From: Lacihabitans sp. CS3-21
GTDB lineage: Bacteria; Bacteroidota; Bacteroidia; Cytophagales; Spirosomataceae
Assembly (NCBI RefSeq): GCF_024343675.1
Contig: NZ_RJUD01000116.1
Location: 22,877 to 86,876 of the forward strand
Direction of reading: 5' to 3'
DNA: 64,000 nt
The translations under genes were made by a program, and so were the position numbers. The notes under the pieces were generated by a model, which ran no database searches, was not told where the DNA came from, and was given only the letters and a program-made list of their open reading frames with translations. This document shows, in pieces, positions 1-9,154 of the stretch; the stretch's first letter is position 1, and each line of letters starts with the position of its first letter.

Positions 1-403
1 TTATCCTTAAATCTTTTGGGCTATTAACCACAATAATCTTATCAAGGCCAGCATTTCGGTTCATGATCGCCGCTTCTTTTATTACGAACGGAACATTTTG
101 CACCAGCACCCAATCTTCGAAATCTTGCCTGACCCTGGGATGAACAATCTGGTTGAGCTTTTTTAACAATTCTTCATTTTGAAACACTGCTTTGGAGACA
201 AAAACCTTATTATACTTACCTTCTAAACTATATGCTTCTTCACCAAGTATTTCCTTTATTTCAGAAATTATTACAGCATTATTCTCTATTAGCCATTTTG
301 CTCTTTGATCAGACGCATAAACTGGTATTCCCAACACGGAAAACAGCTTGGCAACCAAACTTTTTCCCGAACCTATACCACCGGTAATGCCTACTTTGAG
401 CAT
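1..403 (-). CDS. coaE: Dephospho-CoA kinase (3' part outside window)
   Basis: Catalyses the last step of coenzyme A synthesis, phosphorylation of dephospho-CoA, in the cytoplasm. The reading frame starts with ATG at 403 and runs off the left edge. The N-terminus reads MLKVGITGGIGSGKS, which contains the P-loop GGIGSGKS typical of CoaE, followed by a family-like region with DQRAKW near residue 32 and NQIVHPRVR near residue 84. The start lies inside the last codons of the upstream glycosyltransferase gene (13-bp overlap), so the two are probably co-translated. The carboxyl end is missing only because the window ends. CoaD, the preceding enzyme of the pathway, lies elsewhere in this window at 53.2 kb. 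Confidence 0.93.
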   Translation of the reverse strand, partial: MLKVGITGGIGSGKSLVAKLFSVLGIPVYASDQRAKWLIENNAVIISEIKEILGEEAYSLEGKYNKVFVSKAVFQNEELLKKLNQIVHPRVRQDFEDWVLVQNVPFVIKEAAIMNRNAGLDKIIVVNSPKDLRI

Positions 404-1395
404 ATTTCAGAATAAGTTTTTTGTTTTTTTGCAAAATATCTCCAAACTATCGAAAAATTACTGAGTTTTTTTAAAGCTCCATAAGAACCCTTGCGTTTTT
501 TGGTCAAATACGGAATCATGGCGTAAAAACCAAAATGAGCTTTTGCTACAGCAATAAAATCTTGCACATTACCCTCTTTTAGGAATTTCAAGGACGAAAT
601 TCCATCTAAAATCAACCTGAGGAAGATTATGGGGAAAAGTTTATGTCTTGGCAAGTTTTTAAACAACATAGCCAAGTTATTTCTAAAATTGAGGTAAGTT
701 TTTAATGGATTGGTTTTGTTCAGTGTACCTCCACCAACGTGGTAAACTGTAGAATTGGGTTCGTATTGAATAGTGAAACCAGCATTATGAATTCGCCAAC
801 AGAGGTCAATTTCTTCCATATGAGCGAAAAAACGCTCATCAAATCCGCCTAATTCTTTAAAAACCTTGGCCTTAACAAAAAAACAGGCACCTGTAGCCCA
901 AAAAATATCCGTAGGAGTTTGATATTGACCGCGGTCTTTTTCTAAGGTGTCGAAAACTCTTCCTCTACAAAAGGCATAACCATACTTATCTAAAAAACCT
1001 CCCCCAGCTCCGGCATATTCAAAATGGTCTCTTTTATTATAATCTAAAATCTTTGGCTGAATGGCCGCAAGATTAGGATTTTCGGCAGCTCTATTCAATA
1101 TGGGAACTAGCCAATTGGGTGTAACTTCCACATCGGAGTTGAGCAGAACAAAATTTTCATTGAAAATTTGAGCCAAACCATGGTTGTATCCTCCCGCAAA
1201 TCCATAATTCTTCTTGTTGCAAATGACTTGTATCTGCGGGCAATGGCTACTTAAAAAACTAAGCGAATTATCTGTGGAGGCATTGTCTATTACTATGACA
1301 TCAGCCTCGGGGCTGTTTTCAATAACTTTAGGCAAGAATTGCTCAAGAAATCCAGCACCATTATAATTGAGAATGACAACTGCGGTATCTTTCAA
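391..1395 (-). CDS. GT2 family glycosyltransferase (rhamnosyltransferase-like)
   Basis: Predicted cytoplasmic or membrane-associated inverting glycosyltransferase of family GT2. The GT-A fold signatures are visible: the nucleotide-sugar start VVILNYNG (residues 6-13), IDNAS (36-40) and the metal-binding NSDVE (86-90). A GGFDERFFAHMEEIDLCWR stretch in the middle is typical of dTDP-rhamnosyl and related transferases. The C-terminal third is basic with a short hydrophobic segment. The start codon is TTG at 1395, two bases after the ybaB stop, which argues for translational coupling; no ATG is available at that end. The sugar and acceptor cannot be told from sequence. It sits between ybaB and coaE in an apparent three-gene unit. 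Confidence 0.88.
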   Translation of the reverse strand: MKDTAVVILNYNGAGFLEQFLPKVIENSPEADVIVIDNASTDNSLSFLSSHCPQIQVICNKKNYGFAGGYNHGLAQIFNENFVLLNSDVEVTPNWLVPILNRAAENPNLAAIQPKILDYNKRDHFEYAGAGGGFLDKYGYAFCRGRVFDTLEKDRGQYQTPTDIFWATGACFFVKAKVFKELGGFDERFFAHMEEIDLCWRIHNAGFTIQYEPNSTVYHVGGGTLNKTNPLKTYLNFRNNLAMLFKNLPRHKLFPIIFLRLILDGISSLKFLKEGNVQDFIAVAKAHFGFYAMIPYLTKKRKGSYGALKKLSNFSIVWRYFAKKQKTYSEICSK

Positions 1396-1397
1396 AA

Positions 1398-1742
1398 CTA
1401 CTTATTGAAAATATTTCCTAAATCGAAGCCTGGAATTTTTGGCATCATGCCTTCGGTTACTTTGCTCATTTCGGTTTTTACTTTTTCGTCAATATCAGCC
1501 AGAGCTTTATTGGCTGCAGCTACGATTAAGTCTTGCACCATTTTGGCATCAGTTGGACTCAGCAATTCAGGCTCAATTTCGATATTCAATAGCTCTTTTT
1601 TACCATTTACAGTAACCTTTACCATTCCCCCACCCGACTCGGCTTCTGTTACAATTTCACCTAATTTTTCTTGGGCTTCAAGCATTTTGGCTTGCATATC
1701 CTTTACTTTGCCCATCATTCCCATCATATCTAACATCGACAT
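1398..1742 (-). CDS. YbaB/EbfC family nucleoid-associated protein
   Basis: Small DNA-binding protein of the YbaB/EbfC family, 114 residues, close to the usual 100-115. The sequence shows the family's N-terminal Met-rich helix followed by a long amphipathic helix (KDMQAKMLEAQEKLGEI), a Gly-rich turn (ESGGGMVKVTVNGK) and the conserved MVQDLIVAAANKAL helix. Members form dimers that bind DNA with little sequence specificity; in many bacteria the gene sits beside dnaX and recR, but here it heads a unit with a glycosyltransferase and coaE. It is divergent from the M28 peptidase gene, leaving about 80 bp for both promoters. Confidence 0.9.
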   Translation of the reverse strand: MSMLDMMGMMGKVKDMQAKMLEAQEKLGEIVTEAESGGGMVKVTVNGKKELLNIEIEPELLSPTDAKMVQDLIVAAANKALADIDEKVKTEMSKVTEGMMPKIPGFDLGNIFNK

Positions 1743-1854
1743 AAGCTTTTCTTTTTTGCAAAAATAAGATATATACCAAATAAATTCTTGGATTTCATTA
1801 AATTTAACCTTTCAAACAAAAAATATGTCTTACAGAATACAAGCTTCATCTTTT

Positions 1855-3060
1855 ATGAAATATTTAGCATTTCTACTTTTGGTTTCTTTTCAAGTTACTG
1901 CTCAAACTAAAAACCTCAAAAAACACATTGCATATTTGGCCTCTGACGAACTAGAAGGAAGAGGAACAGGCACTCCTGCCGAAACCAAGGCTGGCGATTA
2001 CATCATCGGTCAGTTCAAAAAAATAGGATTGAAACCATTAGGGGAAAATGGCAATTACAGACAATTATTTGCTGCGAAAAAAGGAATTCCACCAAATATT
2101 ACCCAAGTAAATGCCAACAATATTTTAGGTTGGGTAGACAACGGAAAGACAGAATCTATCATCATTGGTGCCCATTATGACCACCTTGGAATGGGCGACC
2201 AAGGCAGTTCTTTGATGGCGAACTCCAATGGGCAGGTTCACAATGGAGCAGACGATAATGCATCAGGCGTAGCCGGAATGATAGAATTGGCCAGATTTTA
2301 TGCAAAAAATAAGGTCACAGAAAATTACAATTTTATCTTTTTGGCTTTTTCTGGGGAAGAGCTAGGCTTGATGGGTTCAAAATATCTTTTAGACAATGCA
2401 ACATTTGATTTAAAAAACATCAATTGCATGGTAAATCTGGACATGATTGGCAGATACAGAGAAGACAAAGGCGTGAGTATTGGAGGAATTGGCACAAGTA
2501 AGTTTTGGGAAGCAAACGCCTCCAAATTGGCCTCAGAAATGAATATCAAACATACGCTAGACTCAGCTGGAATAGGGCCATCAGACCACACTTCGTTTTA
2601 TTTGAAGGATATTCCAGTATTATTTTTGTTTACGGGGGCACATCAAGAATATCATAAACCAACTGATGACGCCAATTTGATTAATTATGAGGGAGAAGCA
2701 TTGCTTTTAGATTATATCAAAAAGATGGTTGAAAAACTGAATGCAAGTCCAAAAATTGATTTTAAGAAAACTTCTAACCCGCATTCAGCAGCCACAAAAA
2801 GTACTTTCAAAGTAACTATGGGTGTAATTCCTGATTATTCATTTGATGGAGTAGGTCTAAAATTAGACGGAGCATCTGAAGGTAGACCGGGAGAAAAAGC
2901 TGGGCTAAAAGCTGGAGATATTATTACTAAAATAGGCGAACACGACATAAAGGACGTTTATGGTTATATGGCGGCTTTAGGTAAATTTGAAAAAGGTCAA
3001 ACCGTACCTGTGATTGTAAACAGAAAAGGAGAAATATTAACTTTAAGCTTAACATTTTAA
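1855..3060 (+). CDS. M28 family zinc aminopeptidase with PDZ domain, exported
   Basis: Secreted co-catalytic zinc peptidase. An ATG at 1825 would add ten residues before the signal peptide; I chose 1855 because MKYLAFLLLVSFQVTAQ is then a clean signal peptide ending in TAQ. In the longer numbering, zinc ligands are visible as H117 (AHYDH), D144 (GADDNASG), E179 (SGEELGLMGS; catalytic Glu178), D206 (NLDMIGR) and H277 (EYHKPTDD), the complete M28 set. Residues about 325-411 form a PDZ domain (GEKAGLKAGDIITKI). This two-domain layout is common in Bacteroidota and fits a periplasmic or surface aminopeptidase. The next gene follows after 4 bp. Confidence 0.92.
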   Translation: MKYLAFLLLVSFQVTAQTKNLKKHIAYLASDELEGRGTGTPAETKAGDYIIGQFKKIGLKPLGENGNYRQLFAAKKGIPPNITQVNANNILGWVDNGKTESIIIGAHYDHLGMGDQGSSLMANSNGQVHNGADDNASGVAGMIELARFYAKNKVTENYNFIFLAFSGEELGLMGSKYLLDNATFDLKNINCMVNLDMIGRYREDKGVSIGGIGTSKFWEANASKLASEMNIKHTLDSAGIGPSDHTSFYLKDIPVLFLFTGAHQEYHKPTDDANLINYEGEALLLDYIKKMVEKLNASPKIDFKKTSNPHSAATKSTFKVTMGVIPDYSFDGVGLKLDGASEGRPGEKAGLKAGDIITKIGEHDIKDVYGYMAALGKFEKGQTVPVIVNRKGEILTLSLTF

Positions 3061-3064
3061 AAAA

Positions 3065-3433
3065 ATGCACAACAAAAAAACATTGGTGCTTGGGGCTACC
3101 ACAAAACCTGGAAGATATGCTTTAATGGCTGCTGAAAGATTGCTTCAGAAAGGACATTCCATTGAACTATTCGGACAAAGTGAAGGCGAGGTAGGCGGCG
3201 TAAATATCAAAACCAAAATAGAGGATATAGATAAAGACATCGATACGGTAACCGTATATTTAAGCGAGAAAAATCAACAACAATACGAGGATTTCCTATT
3301 AAAAATGAAACCTAAAAGAGTCATTTTTAATCCAGGAGCTGAGAATTTTGAATTAGAAACAAAACTCGAAGCCCAAGGAACAGAAGTACTGGAAGCCTGC
3401 ACGCTTGTGATGTTAGGAACTGGGCAGTACTAA
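3065..3433 (+). CDS. CoA-binding domain protein
   Basis: 122-residue cytoplasmic protein with a Rossmann-like CoA-binding fold: a first beta strand and loop TLVLGATTKPGRYA near the N-terminus, a middle VTVYLSEKNQQ segment and a late IFNPGAENFELE segment. These match the CoA_binding_2 family of small stand-alone domains, whose members are of similar length and mostly uncharacterised. It starts 4 bp after the peptidase stop, so the two are probably co-transcribed, though no functional link is evident. It is convergent with the downstream adhesin-like gene. Confidence 0.75.
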   Translation: MHNKKTLVLGATTKPGRYALMAAERLLQKGHSIELFGQSEGEVGGVNIKTKIEDIDKDIDTVTVYLSEKNQQQYEDFLLKMKPKRVIFNPGAENFELETKLEAQGTEVLEACTLVMLGTGQY

Positions 3434-3442
3434 GAATAGTGC

Positions 3443-4495
3443 CTATTTTATTTTCACGTCACCGAAGTTAGAGATAATCAATATCTTGGTTTCGGTGTTC
3501 GTAGTTGTACCTATTTTACCTTGGTAGGAATTTGATGTTTTCGGCTTGAAACCATTCTTTTTACCATCCGCTTCAGAATTCTTGAAAAAGTGGACCATTA
3601 AGGCAGGATCAACCCAAAAACTACCATTAGAGGTTTTTATATCGAAAACGCCGTTGAATTTTTGGCTTATTGGTAGATCGATGTTCGAATAATTTGAGAA
3701 AATTTCCAGCTTTTTCACTTTTTCATCAATGTTTTCAATGGTGAAGTTTTTAGAGAAATTGACATTCAATTTAACCGCTTCTTTGATATTGCCAAAGACT
3801 CCACCTGAGTAGTTCATGACACCTTCTATATCCTCTAAATACTTGGCTTTCAGGCTTCCATGATTATTTTTCATGTTAACATTTCGCATTTCTCCCATAT
3901 TCACTGCTGTGAAGTTTGAATTAATATCTCCGCCATGTAAGGCTTTTATGTTGGCTATGCCATAATTCAAGTTTATTTTGGAGTATGGATTGGAGATTTT
4001 GGCTGCCTGAAGGGTACAATAATTTAGATTTAAAGTCAATGGTGCAGAAAAGTCAGGAAGAACAACTTCTCCAAAACTATTGGAAATTACCAATTCTAAG
4101 TTTTTAGGAATGTAAATGTCATAATCAATTTTGAAACTTGATTTTTTGTCTTTATTCCAAGAATTCATGTTATAGTTTTCTTTTTTAATGGAGGTAAAGA
4201 CTTTTATTAAATCATGGCTTCGTGTACCGCTTACATTTATGGATTCTATGAATTCTTCTAACTGACCTGAAGTAGGTGCATTGGCCGTAACTTGCACATT
4301 TACGCTAATGCTTTTTTGGTTAGAAAAATACACTTTAACATCTCCAAACTGGTTTACAATTTCCAGTCTTTCAATCCCAGTGGAAGAATAATTAAAATTA
4401 AACTCTTTCCTTTTTTCAATTAAAGGACTTTCGTGGGCATCGGCAAAACCGAAACACGTTATACTGATAATTAAATAACTAATATAGGCTTTCAT
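3443..4495 (-). CDS. Exported DUF4097-like / GIN-type adhesin-like protein
   Basis: Exported beta-rich protein of about 350 residues. The ATG at 4495 is chosen because it lies directly after the upstream stop and gives the signal peptide MKAYISYLIISITCFGFADA; an upstream ATG at 4522 would overlap that gene and bury the signal. The body is built from repeating short strands with patterns such as NSFGEVVLPDFSAPL and SNFGDVKI, characteristic of the beta-helical 'head GIN' and DUF4097 families often found next to ECF sigma/anti-sigma pairs in Bacteroidota. It is the last gene of a sigma, anti-sigma, adhesin operon and is a plausible target or sensor of that system. Precise role unknown. Confidence 0.6.
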   Translation of the reverse strand: MKAYISYLIISITCFGFADAHESPLIEKRKEFNFNYSSTGIERLEIVNQFGDVKVYFSNQKSISVNVQVTANAPTSGQLEEFIESINVSGTRSHDLIKVFTSIKKENYNMNSWNKDKKSSFKIDYDIYIPKNLELVISNSFGEVVLPDFSAPLTLNLNYCTLQAAKISNPYSKINLNYGIANIKALHGGDINSNFTAVNMGEMRNVNMKNNHGSLKAKYLEDIEGVMNYSGGVFGNIKEAVKLNVNFSKNFTIENIDEKVKKLEIFSNYSNIDLPISQKFNGVFDIKTSNGSFWVDPALMVHFFKNSEADGKKNGFKPKTSNSYQGKIGTTTNTETKILIISNFGDVKIK

Positions 4496-4496
4496 C

Positions 4497-5009
4497 TTAA
4501 AGTATTTCATGTTTGTTAACATCTACGGCAATGGCGGTCTGTTGGTTGAGCAGTTCAATCTGCCATTTAAGGTTTTGTACCATGGCCTCAAATAATTGGT
4601 CGTGATTAGGATTATGTGGCAGCTGAGACTTCAGATATTCAAAGTTTTTCTGTAAGTCTGACAAGTCACCTAAAAATGCTTTTTGCAGTTCTGGATTTTT
4701 CTCAATCAAGTCCTCCAAGTTTTTCTTTTTCTCACTAACAGCTTCGGTGTAAGTGACTAATGTAGGTTCTGAGTTGATCATTTTATCTTGTTTCGAAGCA
4801 AAAACTTCTTCTTTGGAATATTTTCCAAACCAAAACCCTACACCCAAACAAATAATTATGCCAGCAGCTATTCTCAAAATTTTACTGTTAAGCCAAATTG
4901 TTGGTTTAGGTTTTTGGGGCAATTTCTTTTCTAATTTTGCCCATAAGTTTGGAGATACTTCCTCCTCAAACTTCTCTCTGTTTCTATTTATAAACTCTTC
5001 TAATTTCAT
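4497..5009 (-). CDS. Putative anti-sigma factor, single-pass membrane protein
   Basis: 170 residues. The first 30 or so (MKLEEFINRNREKFEEEVSP) are charged and helical, followed by one membrane segment around residues 45-65 (ILRIAAGIIICLGVGFWFG) and a helical, probably periplasmic, C-terminal part. This is the topology of small Bacteroidota anti-sigma proteins, although no zinc-binding ZAS motif is seen. Its ATG overlaps the stop of the ECF sigma gene by 4 bp (ATGA), and the adhesin-like gene follows within two bases, so the three are almost certainly one operon. The assignment rests mainly on topology and context. Confidence 0.6.
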   Translation of the reverse strand: MKLEEFINRNREKFEEEVSPNLWAKLEKKLPQKPKPTIWLNSKILRIAAGIIICLGVGFWFGKYSKEEVFASKQDKMINSEPTLVTYTEAVSEKKKNLEDLIEKNPELQKAFLGDLSDLQKNFEYLKSQLPHNPNHDQLFEAMVQNLKWQIELLNQQTAIAVDVNKHEIL

Positions 5010-5608
5010 TGTGTTACTTTTAAAAGTTCCAACAGTTTTGACTTCCCTCTTATATATTGACTCCTAGAAGTCACCTCGCTAATTCCTAAAATACTACCTA
5101 TTTCTTGGTGATCGTAACCCTCAAACAAATATAGATTTAGCACCAATTTAAATCCATTTGGTAAACTACTCATGGCCTTTTTTACTTTTTCAATGGTCTC
5201 CATTTTCTCCTCAAAATCATCTTCGTCTTCATCTCCGAAGGTTGCCTCCAACTTGTCGTCTATTTCTTCTAGAACTACTTTTCGGCTTCTTAGTTTTGCA
5301 ATAGACTTATTTACTACAATAGATTTTAACCAGGCTCCAAAAGTAGCATCGCCCCTAAACATTCCTATTTTTAGAAATCCGTCCAAAAACGACTCTTGAA
5401 TCACATCTTCAGCCTCTTCCCTGTCCCCTACTATCCGCAAAGCCGTATTAAACATGGCTTTTATATATAAATTATAAATCTCACGCTGAGCCACAGGATT
5501 GCCCACCTTGCAAAGCTCCACGAGCTCAGTTGTCTTATCTTTTATATATTCGTGACTCAAACTAGGATTGTTTCGTTTAAAGATGACCGCAAAATAGAAA
5601 AGTTGCAA
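5006..5608 (-). CDS. ECF-type RNA polymerase sigma factor
   Basis: Sigma-70 family, extracytoplasmic-function type. Region 2 is seen at roughly residues 40-105 (AQREIYNLYIKAMF, then REEAEDVIQESFLDGF), and region 4 at about 140-195 with its helix-turn-helix (FEGYDHQEIGSILGISEVTSRSQ), separated by an acidic linker. The listed ATG start adds an atypical hydrophobic leader; a TTG at 5560 (reading LSHEYIKDK) would give a more usual ECF N-terminus and may be the true start. It is the first gene of the operon with the putative anti-sigma and adhesin-like proteins. A terminator separates it from the M1 peptidase gene upstream. Confidence 0.9.
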   Translation of the reverse strand: MQLFYFAVIFKRNNPSLSHEYIKDKTTELVELCKVGNPVAQREIYNLYIKAMFNTALRIVGDREEAEDVIQESFLDGFLKIGMFRGDATFGAWLKSIVVNKSIAKLRSRKVVLEEIDDKLEATFGDEDEDDFEEKMETIEKVKKAMSSLPNGFKLVLNLYLFEGYDHQEIGSILGISEVTSRSQYIRGKSKLLELLKVTQ

Positions 5609-5616
5609 GTTTCATC

Positions 5617-5654
5617 AAAAAAAAGAGAGACAAGGTTAAGCTTATCTCTCTTTT
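5617..5654 (-). terminator. Intrinsic terminator after the M1 peptidase gene
   Basis: Read on the minus strand: AAAAGAGAGA, a 14-nt loop, then TCTCTCTTTT continuing into a run of eight T. The stem lies 20 bp beyond the stop of the M1 metallopeptidase gene and just before the sigma factor start. It can also fold on the plus strand, but no plus-strand gene ends here. Confidence 0.75.
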
Positions 5655-5676
5655 ATGAAATCAAAAACACTAAATT

Positions 5677-8061
5677 TTAGTTTTTGCCGCTACTTCCAAC
5701 ACCCGCAGCCTCATTCTTTTTGGCTTCCTGCATTGGATTCGGACCTTGTGGTCCAAATGAACGTTGTTTCATCAATTGGAACTTGGTTGGAGCTTCTGGC
5801 TCTTTTGGAAAACTGTTGTTTGAACCATCGATATCGGCAATTTCCATATATGGATCCAACTTAAACTTCTCCACTTTTTTCTTTGTAGGAATAGTTTTGG
5901 TGATTTCAACATCATTTAATCTCCAGATTTCGGCTGGATATCTAAAGTCTTCTGTAGTGCCATCTTCGTAAACTGCTTGGACGATTACTGGCATCACCAA
6001 ACCACCTTTGTTCTTGATTTTTAGAACATAATAATTCATTCCTGATTCCAGAAGTTTTTGATCGTCAGCAGAAAGCGACGACTTGTATGCCTCATATCTC
6101 TTTTTATCAGCTTCGGTCACTGCGTATCTGTCATAAGAATTGTAGAAATCTTTCATAGATGGATCGGCCTCCACTACTGATTTTTCAATATCGGTTTTAT
6201 CACGCATTTTACTCATAGTTTTACCTTTGGCTTCTTCCATTTTACGAGTTTCAGCTTTCGTAATTTCCGGATTTTGTGTATCCAAGGCATACCATTGAAC
6301 TTCCGCCAAATCTTGATCTACCGGCTCAACAGTGTAGAACCAGCCTTTCCAGAACCAATCCAAGTCTACACCGGAAGCGTCTTCCATAGTACGGAAAAAG
6401 TCAGCAGGCATAGGACTCTTGAAGGCCCAACGACGGGCATATTCTTTGAAAGCAGCATCAAAAAGCTCTCTTCCCATAATGGTTTCACGAAGCATATTCA
6501 ATCCAGTAGCTGGTTTTGCGTAAGCATTTGGCCCAAAAGCCATGATATTGTCTGAAGAACTCATGATAGGCACTTGCTGGGTTTTGTCCGTTTTCATGTA
6601 AGGCACAATGTCTTGTGGCTCGCCTCTACGTGCTGGATAGTCTTTGTCCCACTCTTTTTCGGCCAAATATTGGCAAAAAGTATTCAAACCTTCGTCCATC
6701 CATGTCCACTGTCTTTCGTCGGTATTTACAATCATTGGGAAGAAATTGTGGCCTACTTCGTGGATAATTACACCAATCATACCGTATTTTGTACCTTCAG
6801 AATACGTTCCATCTGCTTCAGGTCTACCACCATTAAAGCTGATCATGGGATATTCCATACCGCCGCCACGGGTAGCATGACATGAGATAGCCACAGGATA
6901 AGGATATTCTATAGTATGTTGACCATAAGAACGCAGTGTATGTTCTACAACACGCGTAGAGTATTTTTCCCAAAGTGGATTTCCTTCTTTGGAATAAAAC
7001 GACATGCTCCATATCTTCTTTCCGTTTCCATAAACATCGGTTTGCATAGCATCCCAGATAAATCTACGTGAAGAAGCGAATGCAAAATCTCTAACTTTTT
7101 TCGCTGTAAAAATCCAAGTTTGTTTATTGGTGCTTTTGAATTTCATTCTTTCTTCTGCCTCTGCTTGTGTTGCCAGAATTACAGGCGTTTTAGAAGTGGA
7201 TGCGTCCTTCATTCTTTGTTGCTGCACTTTGGACAACACTTTGGTGTAGTTTTGGCACTCACCTGTTGCTCCCAAAATATGATCATCAGGAACCGTTATT
7301 TCTACTTTATAATCGCCAAAAGGTAACGTAAACTCTCCTTGACCTAAAAACTGCTTGTTTTGCCATCCACTTACGTCGTCATATACACACATACGAGGAA
7401 ACCAATGGGCTATGAAATAGTTGTAGTTGCCATCTTTTTCGAAAAACTCATAGCCCGAACGACCATAGTATTCGGTAATGTTGTATTCCCACTCAATCTT
7501 GATAGAAGTAGCAATAGTAGGTTTTAATGAAACCGGAATATCCACACGCATCATAGTACCGTTAATGGTATAGGGAATATTAGCACCTTTTAAATCTTTC
7601 ACAGATTTTATCTTGTAGCCATATTCTTTTTCGGCAGTTATAGTGGTGTTAACAGAGCTTGGTGAATTCATACCATTGAGCTGCGTGCTACTCATTTGTG
7701 GATTCACTCCGCCAGTTTTTCCTAATGCATTTATTGAGTTTTTCTGAAATAAATTCTGGTCTAACTGTAGCCATAGGTAACGCAAATCATCTGTAGAGAA
7801 ATTGGTATAAGTTATTATCTCAGAGCCAATTATGCGTTGATTTACGTCATCCAGCTCTGCTTTGATATCGTAATCTGCTTTGTTTTGGAAATAATCCTTT
7901 CCTGGAGCACCAGACGCAGTACGAAAAGTGTTGGGAGTAGGCAAAGTTCCGCCTAATTGTTCAAACCTAGTGTTAGCGTTGTAAGAAGTCCCTGAAGGGC
8001 CTTGGGCAACAACGACTGCGGTTGAAAATAAGAACGAAAAAGCCAAAAAGAGTTTTTTCAT
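5677..8061 (-). CDS. M1 family metallopeptidase, exported
   Basis: Large exported gluzincin peptidase. The upstream ATG at 8124 would put 21 residues before the signal peptide, so the start MKKLFLAFSFLFSTAVVVAQ at 8061 is preferred. In the longer numbering, HEVGH is at 455-459 with the third zinc ligand E478 in MDEGLN, and the substrate-binding loop reads GGMEYP (421-426) in place of the classical GAMEN. A beta-rich N-terminal domain precedes the catalytic domain; the C-terminus is low-complexity and rich in Asn, Gly, Pro and Lys. This lineage of M1-like peptidases is widespread in Bacteroidota and probably periplasmic. It is followed by its own terminator and is divergent from cysM. Confidence 0.9.
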   Translation of the reverse strand: MKKLFLAFSFLFSTAVVVAQGPSGTSYNANTRFEQLGGTLPTPNTFRTASGAPGKDYFQNKADYDIKAELDDVNQRIIGSEIITYTNFSTDDLRYLWLQLDQNLFQKNSINALGKTGGVNPQMSSTQLNGMNSPSSVNTTITAEKEYGYKIKSVKDLKGANIPYTINGTMMRVDIPVSLKPTIATSIKIEWEYNITEYYGRSGYEFFEKDGNYNYFIAHWFPRMCVYDDVSGWQNKQFLGQGEFTLPFGDYKVEITVPDDHILGATGECQNYTKVLSKVQQQRMKDASTSKTPVILATQAEAEERMKFKSTNKQTWIFTAKKVRDFAFASSRRFIWDAMQTDVYGNGKKIWSMSFYSKEGNPLWEKYSTRVVEHTLRSYGQHTIEYPYPVAISCHATRGGGMEYPMISFNGGRPEADGTYSEGTKYGMIGVIIHEVGHNFFPMIVNTDERQWTWMDEGLNTFCQYLAEKEWDKDYPARRGEPQDIVPYMKTDKTQQVPIMSSSDNIMAFGPNAYAKPATGLNMLRETIMGRELFDAAFKEYARRWAFKSPMPADFFRTMEDASGVDLDWFWKGWFYTVEPVDQDLAEVQWYALDTQNPEITKAETRKMEEAKGKTMSKMRDKTDIEKSVVEADPSMKDFYNSYDRYAVTEADKKRYEAYKSSLSADDQKLLESGMNYYVLKIKNKGGLVMPVIVQAVYEDGTTEDFRYPAEIWRLNDVEITKTIPTKKKVEKFKLDPYMEIADIDGSNNSFPKEPEAPTKFQLMKQRSFGPQGPNPMQEAKKNEAAGVGSSGKN

Positions 8062-8223
8062 AATTGGTTTATTGATTAAGTGAATACATAATGCGAAAAT
8101 ATCATTTATAAATTTATTTAACAATGACCTGATGAATTAAATGACCTTTTTATAGACAAAAAATACATTTTCAATTGATTTTGCTAAAATACTTTAATTA
8201 AAAACAAAAAAGTACGAATGCCA

Positions 8224-8253
8224 TTTCGAAATGCACTTTTTGGTTTAAATTTG
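8224..8253 (+). promoter_or_regulatory. Candidate Bacteroidota promoter for cysM
   Basis: A perfect -7 element TAAATTTG (8246-8253) fits TAnnTTTG and ends 23 bp before the cysM ATG. The upstream TTTC at 8224 is an imperfect -33 element with a slightly short spacer. A 12-bp palindrome CATTTCGAAATG (8222-8233) overlaps the -33 position and could be an operator. Confidence 0.4.
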
Positions 8254-8276
8254 AGTTTTGAAATAAAAGCTATTTT

Positions 8277-9149
8277 ATGCCTGGAATATTAGATTTGATT
8301 GGAAATACACCACTTGCTGAATTAAGTAGACTTAGTCCAAACCCCAACGTAAAGATTTTTGCGAAACTGGAAGGAAACAATCCTGGCGGAAGCGTAAAGG
8401 ACCGACCAGCACTGAATATGATTAAGAGTGCATTGGAGCGTGGAGACTTAAAACCAGGCATGAAACTTATTGAAGCCACTAGTGGAAACACGGGCATAGC
8501 TTTGGCGATGATTGCTTGTTTATATAATATTGAAATAGAGCTCATTATGCCTTCCAACTCCACCAAAGAACGTGTGGATACCATGGAAGCTTATGGTGCA
8601 AAGGTGATTTTATTAGAAAACATTGAAGCCTGTAGAGACTATGCTGAAGAAAAATCACAAACTGATGAATATTTACAATTGAACCAGTTTGCCAATCCTG
8701 ATAATTATCTGGCCCATTATAAAACCACAGGCCCTGAAATATGGAGAGATACGGATCAGAAAATCACGCATTTCGTGGCTTCGATGGGTACTACGGGTAC
8801 TATTATGGGCACCTCAATGTATTTAAAAGAACAAAATCCTGACATTCAAATAGTTGGATGTCAACCTACCGAAGGTTCATCCATACCTGGCATAAGACGC
8901 TGGCCAGTGGAGTATTTACCAAAAATATTTGACCCAAGCCGTGTGGATAGAATTTTTGATATCTCACAAGAAGAATCTACCATTATGGCCAGAGAATTGG
9001 CTAAAAAAGAGGCCATTTTCGGAGGAATGAGTTCTGGGGGTCAAGCCGCAGCTGCAATAAAATTGGCTAAAGAAATAGATTCTGGCCTTATCGTATTTAT
9101 CTGTTGCGACCGTGGTGATAGATATTTGAGCAGTGATTTGTTTGGGTGA
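8277..9149 (+). CDS. cysM: Cysteine synthase, CysM type
   Basis: PLP-dependent enzyme making L-cysteine from O-acetylserine and sulfide or thiosulfate. The PLP lysine is K41 in NNPGGSVKDRPA; the substrate loop SGNTG is at 69-73; a GTTGTIMGT phosphate-binding loop follows near 175-183; and FGGMSSGGQAAAA lies near the C-terminus. At 290 residues it matches the short CysM isoform (about 290-300) rather than CysK (about 310-320), and the C-terminal VFICCDRGDRYLS is typical of CysM. It is monocistronic, with a probable promoter directly upstream and a bidirectional terminator downstream. Confidence 0.93.
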   Translation: MPGILDLIGNTPLAELSRLSPNPNVKIFAKLEGNNPGGSVKDRPALNMIKSALERGDLKPGMKLIEATSGNTGIALAMIACLYNIEIELIMPSNSTKERVDTMEAYGAKVILLENIEACRDYAEEKSQTDEYLQLNQFANPDNYLAHYKTTGPEIWRDTDQKITHFVASMGTTGTIMGTSMYLKEQNPDIQIVGCQPTEGSSIPGIRRWPVEYLPKIFDPSRVDRIFDISQEESTIMARELAKKEAIFGGMSSGGQAAAAIKLAKEIDSGLIVFICCDRGDRYLSSDLFG

Positions 9150-9154
9150 TTTTT

